Shown one piece after another: positions 7,919 to 15,139 of a stretch of 64,000 nucleotides of DNA. The stretch comes from Laterigemmans sp052161645. GTDB taxonomy: Bacteria; Planctomycetota; Planctomycetia; Pirellulales; Pirellulaceae. The notes under the pieces are model-generated. The model searched no databases and was not told where the DNA came from. It saw only the letters and a list, made by a program, of their open reading frames with translations. Both the position numbers and the translations under genes were made by a program. Location of the stretch: the NCBI GenBank assembly GCA_052161645.1, contig CP197414.1; one strand, written 5' to 3'. Every line of letters begins with the position of its first letter. Positions within the stretch are counted from its first letter, which is position 1.

Positions 7919-9775
7919 ATGACATCCTCACCGCAAAAGTTTGACTTGCATCTTCCTGGGCTGATCAGAGTTCTCGCGGAGCATCTCTACTCGGACCCGC
8001 GAGTCGGTCTAAGGGAATTGTTGCAAAACTCGCATGACTCCATTTCGCGACGAGCCATTGAACAGGCGGATTGGGATCAGGCTCCTCGCATTGATGTGCG
8101 TATCAACAAGAACAAGCATATTCTCGAAATTAAAGACAACGGATCGGGACTGACCAAAGAGGAGGTCATTGCCTACTTGTCAACAATCGGTCGCGGCTAC
8201 ACTCGCCAATTGCGCCAAGACCTAGCTTTACAGGAGCCGCTGCTTGACCAAACTTTGATCGGGCAGTTCGGTTTGGGTTTTCTCAGCGCATTTATGTTGG
8301 GCGAATCGGTCGTGGTGGAAACCAAGTCTTTTCAAAACGGCCACAAAGCGGTGACTTGGCAAAGCGACGGAAGTGAGTCCTACCGCCTGACAACGGGCAG
8401 ACGAACCACTGTCGGCACGACGGTTCGCTTGACCCTCAAGCCTGCGATGCGGCATTTGCTGGATGAGCCGACACTCGATCGACAGGTAAAGCGTTTTGCC
8501 GACCTGCTGCCTCATCCGATTTTCGTTGGAAAAGCATCGCTGCGTTCCAATCTCGGGCATCCGCCATGGAAAAGGGGGGCAGCGGGTACGGCAGAAAGTG
8601 CAGGCATCGAAGCCGCGATCATTGCGTTCTTGCGAACGCGAGAAATTTCGGATGACCCGATTTGGGTCTTGCCGCTAACAGATCACAAGCGTTCCGTTGG
8701 TCATGATTCAGTTCACATTCCTTTATCGGGAGTCATCTATATCCCGGAGCGATCCAGGGCGTCCCTGCAAGAGCACGGAGACGCGACGGTCTTCATTCGC
8801 AGCATGTTAATATGTGAACGCGATCGCAGGTTGCTGCCTAAGTGGGCCCGCTTTGCGAGCGCGATTGTGGAATCTCCGATGCTGCAACCGACCGCTTCGC
8901 GCGAAGACATCCACGAAGATGAAAACCTGGAATGGGTTGCCGATGCCATCGAAGAACAACTTTTGGCTGGCCTGGAACGACTATGCCAAGACACTCCCCA
9001 TCGCTGGCACGCGGTGCTTGATTCGCACGCCGACCTGATCATGGCGTGGGCAGCGGAACACCAAGGTTTTTTCCGCAGGGTCGCTGATGCAATCCGCCTC
9101 CCGACCTCTCGTGGCAGGCTTTCAATTCCCGATTACCTGCGACAGTCAAAACAAAAGATTTTGTATTACCAGATTAACGACACTCCGAGGCTGTGCGAAC
9201 AAGTGATTCTGGAGGGTTGCGGTAAACCAGTGATCGATGCCAGTTGGTTTGGCGTGTTGCCCTTTCTGGAAAAATACGCGCAGGAACATACTGAAGTTCG
9301 TTTGGTGCAAGCGGAAAGCGATATCCACTCCTTGATTCGCGAAATCCGCAGCAAAAAGTACATCCCGTTAACGGAAATATTCAAACAGTTGGAACCTCGA
9401 GTGAAGATGGGGGAGTTCGATCCCGAGGACCTCCCGGCAATCTTGCTGTATTCTCCCAACGCAGAGTTCATTCGCGACGCCCGCCAAGCCGTGCATGACG
9501 ACGCCTTGATTCCCGGAGTCGCCGAGATGCTGGCCGGTTGTGCGTCCGAACTTCGCGCCGAAGGAGAAAGTGAAGAGGGGATTTTGTATCTTAATGCTAA
9601 ATCTCCTTTGATTCAAAGATTAGCCCAGTTGGCCTCCACTGCCCAACTGGAATTAAACATTTGCGAAGCGCTCTATCAAGCTACAAAAATCTTCTCGGGG
9701 CGGATGCTCGATGCCAGGCAATGTATGACTGCATTCGGGAAATTCAGCCAATCACTGCAGGAATTGATCAGATGA
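7919..9775 (+). CDS. HSP90-family GHKL ATPase (HtpG-like chaperone homologue)
   Basis: A 618-residue protein of full HtpG length, start ATG 7919 after an AAAGGA site. The N-terminal Bergerat ATP fold is intact: RELLQNSHDS with Glu33 and Asn37 in the positions of the catalytic Glu and nucleotide Asn of HSP90, IKDNGSGLT (Asp73, Gly75, Gly77), STIGRGYTRQL as lid, and LIGQFGLGFLSAFML (114-127). The middle and C-terminal parts are divergent from housekeeping HtpG but keep an HSP90-like end (ILYLNAKSPLIQRL, then ALYQATKIFSGRML). It belongs to a divergent HSP90 branch, not MutL, gyrase or a histidine kinase. It overlaps the TPR gene by an ATGA, implying coupled translation and probably physical partnership. 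Confidence 0.85.
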   Translation: MTSSPQKFDLHLPGLIRVLAEHLYSDPRVGLRELLQNSHDSISRRAIEQADWDQAPRIDVRINKNKHILEIKDNGSGLTKEEVIAYLSTIGRGYTRQLRQDLALQEPLLDQTLIGQFGLGFLSAFMLGESVVVETKSFQNGHKAVTWQSDGSESYRLTTGRRTTVGTTVRLTLKPAMRHLLDEPTLDRQVKRFADLLPHPIFVGKASLRSNLGHPPWKRGAAGTAESAGIEAAIIAFLRTREISDDPIWVLPLTDHKRSVGHDSVHIPLSGVIYIPERSRASLQEHGDATVFIRSMLICERDRRLLPKWARFASAIVESPMLQPTASREDIHEDENLEWVADAIEEQLLAGLERLCQDTPHRWHAVLDSHADLIMAWAAEHQGFFRRVADAIRLPTSRGRLSIPDYLRQSKQKILYYQINDTPRLCEQVILEGCGKPVIDASWFGVLPFLEKYAQEHTEVRLVQAESDIHSLIREIRSKKYIPLTEIFKQLEPRVKMGEFDPEDLPAILLYSPNAEFIRDARQAVHDDALIPGVAEMLAGCASELRAEGESEEGILYLNAKSPLIQRLAQLASTAQLELNICEALYQATKIFSGRMLDARQCMTAFGKFSQSLQELIR

Positions 9776-10803
9776 GTGGTGATATTTGGGAGTGGTATCA
9801 ATGCTACTCGGATAACATTTATGAAGACGACAACTATGGCGAGCGGGCGATCGAGATGCTTGACTTGTTCGAGGAGAGCATGGAAGACCCTGATGATCCA
9901 GCACTCAACGTCTCTTTACTAAAGAAGGCAAGACAAATCAGCGAATCGCTTGGTGAGGAGTTATTCACGTTGTGGTGCGACGTCTGGCTAGCTCAAGGAC
10001 TGGAGACCATGGGCGAAGTGAAGGCGGCTCGCGAATTGCTTTCCGCGGGTGCCATCCAGGCCAGGCAACCCAAATTCAATGGTACGCCACAGCAGATGAT
10101 GGTGAATGTCAAATTGGTTAACAATCTGGCGAATACGGACCCCATAGGTTACGCCGATGAAATCATGGCGGCCTACGAATACGTCCGCGCGAACTGTGGG
10201 CCCGCAAAGGAACACGAACTGCGAATTCTCAACGGCGTTGCAACATTGGCATTCGAGCAAGCTGATTGGAAAAAAGTTGAACAGTGGACCGTCAAGGTGC
10301 AGGAGATCGCCAGCGTCGTTGATCCAGACGACTTGTGGGCGATTGGCTACTTCCGCGCGAAAGCTGCTTGTAAACAACGAAATTGGCAGGCAATGCTGGA
10401 ATACGCAGACCAGGGCTTGCGTGACGGTGAACCCGATAAAGAAGCCAAAGGTTCGCTGGCTCTGGCGCGAGCTTGTGCGTTAGCCGCCCTTGGTGATGCG
10501 AAGGCAGCCAAGACGGAATACCGAAAAGGTTGGCGGCTTCGTCAATCGATGGCTGACAGCGACGACTATCTATTCTCAACTTGGTTTTGGCTGAACTCTG
10601 GCGACCACGAGCAAGCTGTTCAAATGCGTCTAAACCAGCAGCAAGACATCGCCAAAAAAGGACGTTACTGGGAGCAAGCTGGCGGTGCCCAACACCTCAT
10701 CGAGCTCTATTCCGAAACTGGGGATGACCAACAAGTCGAGCACTGGAAACAGGAGCTGGCTAAGATTTGCAAAGCGCTCAGGAAACCAGATCGCTTCTTG
10801 TAA
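9772..10803 (+). CDS. TPR-like protein coupled to the HSP90-like ATPase
   Basis: A 343-residue, helix-rich, soluble protein with start ATG 9772 inside the ATGA overlap with the preceding gene. The frame is open 37 codons further upstream, but that part only shadows the HSP90 gene. Segments such as AGAIQARQPKFNG, LRILNGVATLAFEQADWKKVEQW, YFRAKAACKQRNWQAMLEYADQGL and LALARACALAALGDAKAAKTEYRKG have the spacing of tetratricopeptide repeats (about residues 90-290). There is no signal peptide or membrane segment. Eukaryotic HSP90 uses TPR co-chaperones; an analogous adaptor or client-selection role here is inference. Its 3' end is duplicated as a remnant at 7093. Confidence 0.75.
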   Translation: MSGDIWEWYQCYSDNIYEDDNYGERAIEMLDLFEESMEDPDDPALNVSLLKKARQISESLGEELFTLWCDVWLAQGLETMGEVKAARELLSAGAIQARQPKFNGTPQQMMVNVKLVNNLANTDPIGYADEIMAAYEYVRANCGPAKEHELRILNGVATLAFEQADWKKVEQWTVKVQEIASVVDPDDLWAIGYFRAKAACKQRNWQAMLEYADQGLRDGEPDKEAKGSLALARACALAALGDAKAAKTEYRKGWRLRQSMADSDDYLFSTWFWLNSGDHEQAVQMRLNQQQDIAKKGRYWEQAGGAQHLIELYSETGDDQQVEHWKQELAKICKALRKPDRFL

Positions 10804-10841
10804 ACAAGGGGCGTTTTTCACCTCGCTCGCTCCTGGTTCTC

Positions 10842-11172
10842 GGGAACCGCACGCTGGCGCGTTGCGGCTGATGCGGTGGGGAACCGCACGCTGGCGCGTT
10901 GCGGCTGATGCGGTGGGGAACCGCACGCTGGCGCGTTGCGGCTGATGCGGTGGGGAACCGCACGCTGGCGCGTTGCGGCTGATGCGGAGGGGAACCGCAC
11001 GCTGGCGCGTTGCGGCTGATGCGGAGGGGAACCGCACGCTGGCGCGTTGCGGCTGATGCGGAGGGGAACTGCACGCTGGCGCGTTGCGGCTGATGCGGTG
11101 GGGAACCGCACGCTGGCGCGTTGCGGCTGATGCGGTGGGGAAACGCTCTCTGGCGCGTTGCGGCTTATGCGG
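10842..11172. repeat. 37-bp tandem repeat array, nine units
   Basis: Units begin at 10842, 10879, 10916, 10953, 10990, 11027, 11064, 11101 and 11138. Each reads GGGAACCGCACGCTGGCGCG followed by TTGCGGCTGATGCGGTG. Three units carry GGAG instead of GGTG at the end, one has CTGC for CCGC, and the ninth is diverged (AAACGCTCTCTGG). CCGCACGC and GCGTTGCGG within a unit can pair with one bulge, so each unit may form a hairpin. There are no spacers, so this is not a CRISPR. The array lies between two convergent genes, and the stop of the oxidoreductase gene (11165-11167) falls inside the ninth unit. Confidence 0.95.
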
Positions 11173-12229
11173 CCCGCTTTTGCGTTTTCGCCAGAGGTTT
11201 GACATGCGGGCCACGTTGCGGGCTCGCTTTGTCAGCCGTCCAGCAGCGATTGTCGATCGTTCGCAAGACCTGGTTGGCAACCTGCACGGCGCGGGCACCC
11301 GCCGCGCCGGTGACGGTCGGCGCCGTGCCGGAACGAATGCTGATCACCAAGTCATGCAGCTCGTCAAGAATTGCGTTGCGCGGTTCAAGTGCCGGTTGTT
11401 CGACGGTTAAATGTTCGCCGAATAACCGATCGCGAGCTTGCTTGGGTTCTCCCAGCGTGGTTAGCTCAAAGGAGCCATCACAGACGGCTCCCGACGCTCG
11501 CACCAGCGTCGCGCTGGGCTGGGAAAAGTCAAGTTCCGCAAAGCCGTTGGCCCCAAACAGACTCATCTGCCTGCTGGCACCCAAGCTGACGCGGGAAGCT
11601 TTCAGGTTGGCAACTAGCCCACAGGCGAATGTGAGGCGGGCCTCGGCTAGATCCTCGTGGTCGGAAACCACGCTGATCCCGCTAGCTTGAATGTCGACCA
11701 ATTCGGCGTCGGTCAAAGATAGCACCAGATCCAAATCGTGAATCATCAAATCCATCACCACGCCCACATCGAGGCAGCGTCCCGGGAAACTGCTAGCCCG
11801 CGTCGCTTCGATGTACTTGGGTTGGCGAATAAAGTCAGTCGCTGCCGACCAGGCTGGGTTGAATCGTTCGACATGCCCGACTTGTAAGACGCAGTCGTGA
11901 CGATGCGCCAAGCGGACTAATTGGGCGGCATCTTCGCCGCTGGTGGTGAGCGGTTTTTCCACCAACAAATGTTTGCCGGCGGTGAGGAAATCGCTGGCGA
12001 TTTCAGCATGCAAGCCGGTTGGAGAAGCGATCACGGCGGCGTCGACTTGGTCGAGCACTTGGCGGTGACTGGCATAGGTCGGTAGGTTCAGCGCGGTGGC
12101 GGCCCCGGCCCGCGCGGCGTCACTGGGGTCGGTAATCGCCACCACTTCGACATCATCCAAGCTGGCCAACAAGCGGGCGTGGATTTTTCCCAAATGGCCC
12201 GCACCGACCACAGCAAACTTTAGAGACAT
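11165..12229 (-). CDS. Gfo/Idh/MocA-family NAD(P)-dependent oxidoreductase in lipid A operon
   Basis: A 354-residue protein with an N-terminal Rossmann fold (FAVVGAGHLGKIHARLL, residues 5-21), the family motif LLVEKPLTTS (about 98-107) and DVGVVMDLMIHDLDLV (about 165-180) carrying the presumed active-site His. Its ATG shares one base with the lpxA stop (TAATG), so it is translated with lpxA. Gfo/Idh proteins next to lpx genes include GnnA, which oxidises UDP-GlcNAc at C3 before amination, but no GnnB aminotransferase is seen here. The C-terminal tail (about 330-354) is basic, and its last codons run into the 37-bp repeat array, so the natural end may have been altered. Confidence 0.85.
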   Translation of the reverse strand: MSLKFAVVGAGHLGKIHARLLASLDDVEVVAITDPSDAARAGAATALNLPTYASHRQVLDQVDAAVIASPTGLHAEIASDFLTAGKHLLVEKPLTTSGEDAAQLVRLAHRHDCVLQVGHVERFNPAWSAATDFIRQPKYIEATRASSFPGRCLDVGVVMDLMIHDLDLVLSLTDAELVDIQASGISVVSDHEDLAEARLTFACGLVANLKASRVSLGASRQMSLFGANGFAELDFSQPSATLVRASGAVCDGSFELTTLGEPKQARDRLFGEHLTVEQPALEPRNAILDELHDLVISIRSGTAPTVTGAAGARAVQVANQVLRTIDNRCWTADKASPQRGPHVKPLAKTQKRAA

Positions 12230-13038
12230 TAGGCTGCTTTCTTTCTGCGATCGCGACCACGTCCGTGGCTGCCACCGCGTTGATGGTCTAGGAAATCAAA
12301 GAGCGCCTTGAGGCAGGGGCGCATCGGACCCCGCGCCAGCAATAGTTCGCGAGCCGACTCGACGCCCACCTTGGAGCGATAGAGCAACTTGAAGGCTTCG
12401 GTGACTAGGCGGATATCCTCGGCGGGAAAGTCATTGCGTTTGAGCGCCACGACGTTCACGCAACGTGGTTTGGCGGGGATGCCTTCGCAGAGCATGAATG
12501 GTGGCACGTCATGCAGAACTCGCGAGAGCGCGCCGACAAAAGCGAAATTGCCGACCGAGCCGAAGTGGTGCACGCCGACGCCGCCGCTGATCGTGGCATC
12601 ATTGTGCACATGCACGTGTCCACCGAGCATCACGTTGTTGGCCATGATCACTCGATCGCCGACTTTGCAATCGTGAGCGATGTGGCTGCAGGTCATGATG
12701 TAACATTGATTACCCAGCCGCGTGATACCATCTTCTTTTTCGGTGCCGCGGTTGATCGTGACCGATTCACGGATGATGTTGGAGTGGCCGATCTCCACCC
12801 GCGTTTCACTGCCGCGGTAACTGATATCTTGCGGGTGTCCCCCAATGACAACGTTGGGGAAAATATGGTTTTCTTCCCCGATACTGACATGTCCCATTAG
12901 CGTCACATGGCTTTCCAATCGCGTGCCACGCCCGATGGTGACATCGGGACCGACGACGCAAAAGTGGCCAATGTGAACGTCCGCTTCAATCTTCGCCCTG
13001 GGATCAACCGCGGCGGTGGGGGCGATAGTGACGCTCAT
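12229..13038 (-). CDS. lpxA: UDP-N-acetylglucosamine acyltransferase
   Basis: LpxA transfers the first 3-hydroxyacyl chain from ACP to UDP-GlcNAc in lipid A synthesis, in the cytoplasm. The 269 residues show left-handed beta-helix hexapeptides from residue about 7 (IAPTAAVDPRAKI) to about 190, the family motif GGHPQDISYRG, NRGTEKEDG, and the catalytic His in SHIAHDC (His122). GIPAKPRCVNVVALKR marks the start of the helical C-terminal domain. A basic tail (GGSHGRGRDRRKKAA) is an extra. It lies 34 bases after lpxC and overlaps the oxidoreductase start by one base. Confidence 0.96.
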   Translation of the reverse strand: MSVTIAPTAAVDPRAKIEADVHIGHFCVVGPDVTIGRGTRLESHVTLMGHVSIGEENHIFPNVVIGGHPQDISYRGSETRVEIGHSNIIRESVTINRGTEKEDGITRLGNQCYIMTCSHIAHDCKVGDRVIMANNVMLGGHVHVHNDATISGGVGVHHFGSVGNFAFVGALSRVLHDVPPFMLCEGIPAKPRCVNVVALKRNDFPAEDIRLVTEAFKLLYRSKVGVESARELLLARGPMRPCLKALFDFLDHQRGGSHGRGRDRRKKAA

Positions 13039-13072
13039 CAGCGTGAATCCTTCCTAACAAGTTGCGATTATG

Positions 13073-13954
13073 TTACGCAGCGTCGCGGCATCCCGCCGAA
13101 ACGCAATTCGCCGCAGCGATTAACTCCGTTGCCAACTTACCGTTTAATTGATGACCGCCTCGGTAGGAGGTGAAGCAACCAATTAAATCCGCACCGACTA
13201 CGTTGAGATCCCCAACCAAGTCCAGTGTCTTATGCCGGGCGCACTCGTCGACATATCTTAATAGATTATCAACTGGGCCCGAATCTCCGAATACCAAAAG
13301 ATCACGATTTGTGACGTGCTTGCCCAAACCGGCTTGTCGCAGTTGGGCCGCTTGCTCTTTGGTGACAAAAGTCCTCGCCGGAGCCAAGTCACGGCAGAAG
13401 TTTTCCGGCGTCAGCACGCAATGATAGGTTTGCGGTCGAATTGGCGAATCACCGCCGTAGTCCAACCGATATTCCACGTGCATCATTCCGTCGGGTGATG
13501 GTAGGGCTTCCACCCAGCCACCCGCATCGCCCACTCGCAAGGGCCGATCGACGATGATTTGTCGGCGAGATTGGGCTTGCATGACCAAACCGGCGGAACG
13601 CAGCACGTCGACGTAACCGGCGGCTGAACCGTCGAGTCCGGGTAGTTCCTGGCGGTCGACTTCGATGCGACAATTATCAATTGCCAACCCACCGAGCGCC
13701 GCCAATAAGTGCTCGATCATTTCCACCCGCGCCCCGTCAACTTGAAGCACGGTCCGCAACGCTTGGTCACGACGATTGTCGACCGATACGGGGATCTCCG
13801 GCTGGCCCGGCAAATCGGTTCGCACAAAGCGAATACCGGTTCCAGCGGCCGCTGGCAAAAACCTCAGATTGACACCCTCTCCTGACCAATATCCCCGTCC
13901 GGAAAGGCGAACCCGTTCGGCAATCGTGTGCTCGTTTCGTTCTCGAACTCGCAT
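13073..13954 (-). CDS. lpxC: UDP-3-O-acyl-N-acetylglucosamine deacetylase
   Basis: The committed zinc-dependent step of lipid A synthesis. The 293 residues include the first zinc His in MIEHLLAALGG (His82), GLDGSAAGYVD, and the second site HKTLDLVGD with His241 and Asp245, followed by the catalytic-base His268 in GGHQLNG. Length is that of a stand-alone LpxC; it is not fused to FabZ as in some phyla. The frame opens at ATG 13954 (MRVRERNEHTIAERV), which fits the family N-terminus. It is the first lpx gene downstream of the Skp gene on the same strand. Confidence 0.96.
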   Translation of the reverse strand: MRVRERNEHTIAERVRLSGRGYWSGEGVNLRFLPAAAGTGIRFVRTDLPGQPEIPVSVDNRRDQALRTVLQVDGARVEMIEHLLAALGGLAIDNCRIEVDRQELPGLDGSAAGYVDVLRSAGLVMQAQSRRQIIVDRPLRVGDAGGWVEALPSPDGMMHVEYRLDYGGDSPIRPQTYHCVLTPENFCRDLAPARTFVTKEQAAQLRQAGLGKHVTNRDLLVFGDSGPVDNLLRYVDECARHKTLDLVGDLNVVGADLIGCFTSYRGGHQLNGKLATELIAAANCVSAGCRDAA

Positions 13955-14264
13955 CTCCGCACCCTCCGTAGCGCGTGTTGCCGTCGGCTCTAATTACTTC
14001 GTTGTCTTGATGTTGGTTTGCCCAGACAGTTTTGCAGTCGGGCTGGAACAGGCCTGACCAGCCCCCGGTTAAAGAGGCTGGTCAGACTGTCCTAAATCAC
14101 TTTGCACGCTTTGTTAACAGCGGCCCGCGGGCTCGCTGTTTTCCCCACGATTGAAAGGCAACTTTGCTTTCCTGGCTTCACCTTGACGAGCCGATGACAC
14201 GGTCCCTGTTTTCCTTGCCATCGTAGTCAAATTTCAAGCATCCTGGCTCGCTGGCGTTGCCGCG
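13955..14264 (-). other. Gap between the Skp gene and lpxC with a 9-bp hairpin
   Basis: No gene is visible in 310 bases. An exact inverted repeat, TGACCAGCC (14055-14063) and GGCTGGTCA (14076-14084), has a 12-base loop and no clean T-run on either side. It could attenuate or terminate between Skp and lpxC, or be a dispersed palindrome. A promoter for the lpx genes may also lie here, but I could not identify one. Confidence 0.5.
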
Positions 14265-14879
14265 TTAGCGAGTTGCGGTAGCTGGTTGCTTGCTGGCCAT
14301 TTTCTGGTCGAGCACTTGCATCACGTAAGCGGTGATATCCAAGCTGTCTTTGTGGTAGACGATGTTTTTCATCACGCCACGAATCACCGACTCTTGGTTT
14401 TCCAGAGCCATCTCTTCGCTGTTGTAACGCAACACCAGGTCAATCTTGTTGTGCTCGGCGATCAATTTGACAGCGTCGGAAATCATCGTGTAATTGTCGT
14501 AGTAGATGCGTGCTTCGGCATCGACCAATTCTTTGCGTTTGCGGTTCATTTGCAATCGCAAGCTGCTGTCGGCGTTGGCAATCTTTTCTTCTTGCTTGGC
14601 ATAGTCGACGCTACCCTGTTGCAGGGTTTTCAGCAGTTCAACGGCCGCTTTGAGCTCTTCTTGTTGTTGCTTGAACTGTTTGTCATAGCTGGCCAGTTCC
14701 TCTTCGACGGCTTTGACTTGGGCTTGAATTCCCTTGTGTTCCTTGAGAATCCGAGCCACGTCGACCACCGCGATCACCGTTGGCTTGGCACCACCGCCTT
14801 GGGCTTGGGCTGAGATCGCTGGGATCAGCATGAGACCAAGACATCCAACAACCGTCGCCAACTTCGAAAAATGTCGCAC
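14265..14879 (-). CDS. Skp/OmpH-family periplasmic chaperone
   Basis: A 204-residue secreted protein with start GTG 14879 preceded by AAGGAGAG at good spacing. The N-terminus (VRHFSKLATVVGCLGLML...SAQAQ) is a signal peptide. The mature part begins with IAVVDVARILKEHKG and then a long charged coiled coil (about 55-140, e.g. YDKQFKQQQEELKAAVELL, LRLQMNRKRKELVDAEARI), and ends with the C-terminal block IAEHNKIDLVLRYNSEE. These are Skp/OmpH features: a trimeric holdase carrying outer-membrane proteins across the periplasm. Its position upstream of lpxC-lpxA matches the common skp-lpx arrangement, without bamA or lpxD here. Confidence 0.88.
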   Translation of the reverse strand: MRHFSKLATVVGCLGLMLIPAISAQAQGGGAKPTVIAVVDVARILKEHKGIQAQVKAVEEELASYDKQFKQQQEELKAAVELLKTLQQGSVDYAKQEEKIANADSSLRLQMNRKRKELVDAEARIYYDNYTMISDAVKLIAEHNKIDLVLRYNSEEMALENQESVIRGVMKNIVYHKDSLDITAYVMQVLDQKMASKQPATATR

Positions 14880-15073
14880 TTTCGCTCTCCTTGCAAATGG
14901 GGTGCGTGTCGTTGTCGTGCATCGCTGCGCCACGAATCCTGCGGGCGCGATGTTGACCTTTAACAGGTAAGGTCTGCTCTAATAGACGGGAGGCATTCTG
15001 CCCGACTGGGGTCAATCGCGTAAAGATTGATTTCCGTGTTAATTTAAAAACCGTGATAAGAAATTCTCAAAAT

Positions 15074-15109
15074 GGCCCCCGCGCCCGCTTTTCGTCAGGA
15101 GCGGGGGCC
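15074..15109 (-). terminator. Strong GC hairpin after the M28 peptidase gene
   Basis: GGCCCCCGC (15074-15082) and GCGGGGGCC (15101-15109) pair perfectly. It lies 31 bases after the peptidase stop on the minus strand and is followed there by ATTTTGAGAATTT, a weak T-rich tail. On the plus strand the hairpin is followed after CGGTAG by TTTTTT. It probably separates the peptidase transcript from the Skp-lpx operon. Confidence 0.6.
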
Positions 15110-15139
15110 CGGTAGTTTTTTGCGAGGTGTTGCCGAATA

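Noticed and set aside
7919..9775. MutL, gyrase B or histidine-kinase identity
   Set aside because: All share the GHKL fold, but length, the GQFGLGFLSAFM block and the middle/C-terminal pattern are those of HSP90.
10842..11172. CRISPR array
   Set aside because: The 37-bp units abut directly with no spacers and no cas genes are near. It is a tandem repeat.
10630..11298. Minus-strand frame of 222 codons made of repeated NAPACGSPPHQPQRA-type units
   Set aside because: It only translates the 37-bp array and the antisense of the TPR gene; 37 is not a multiple of three, so all three frames give repetitive 'proteins'.
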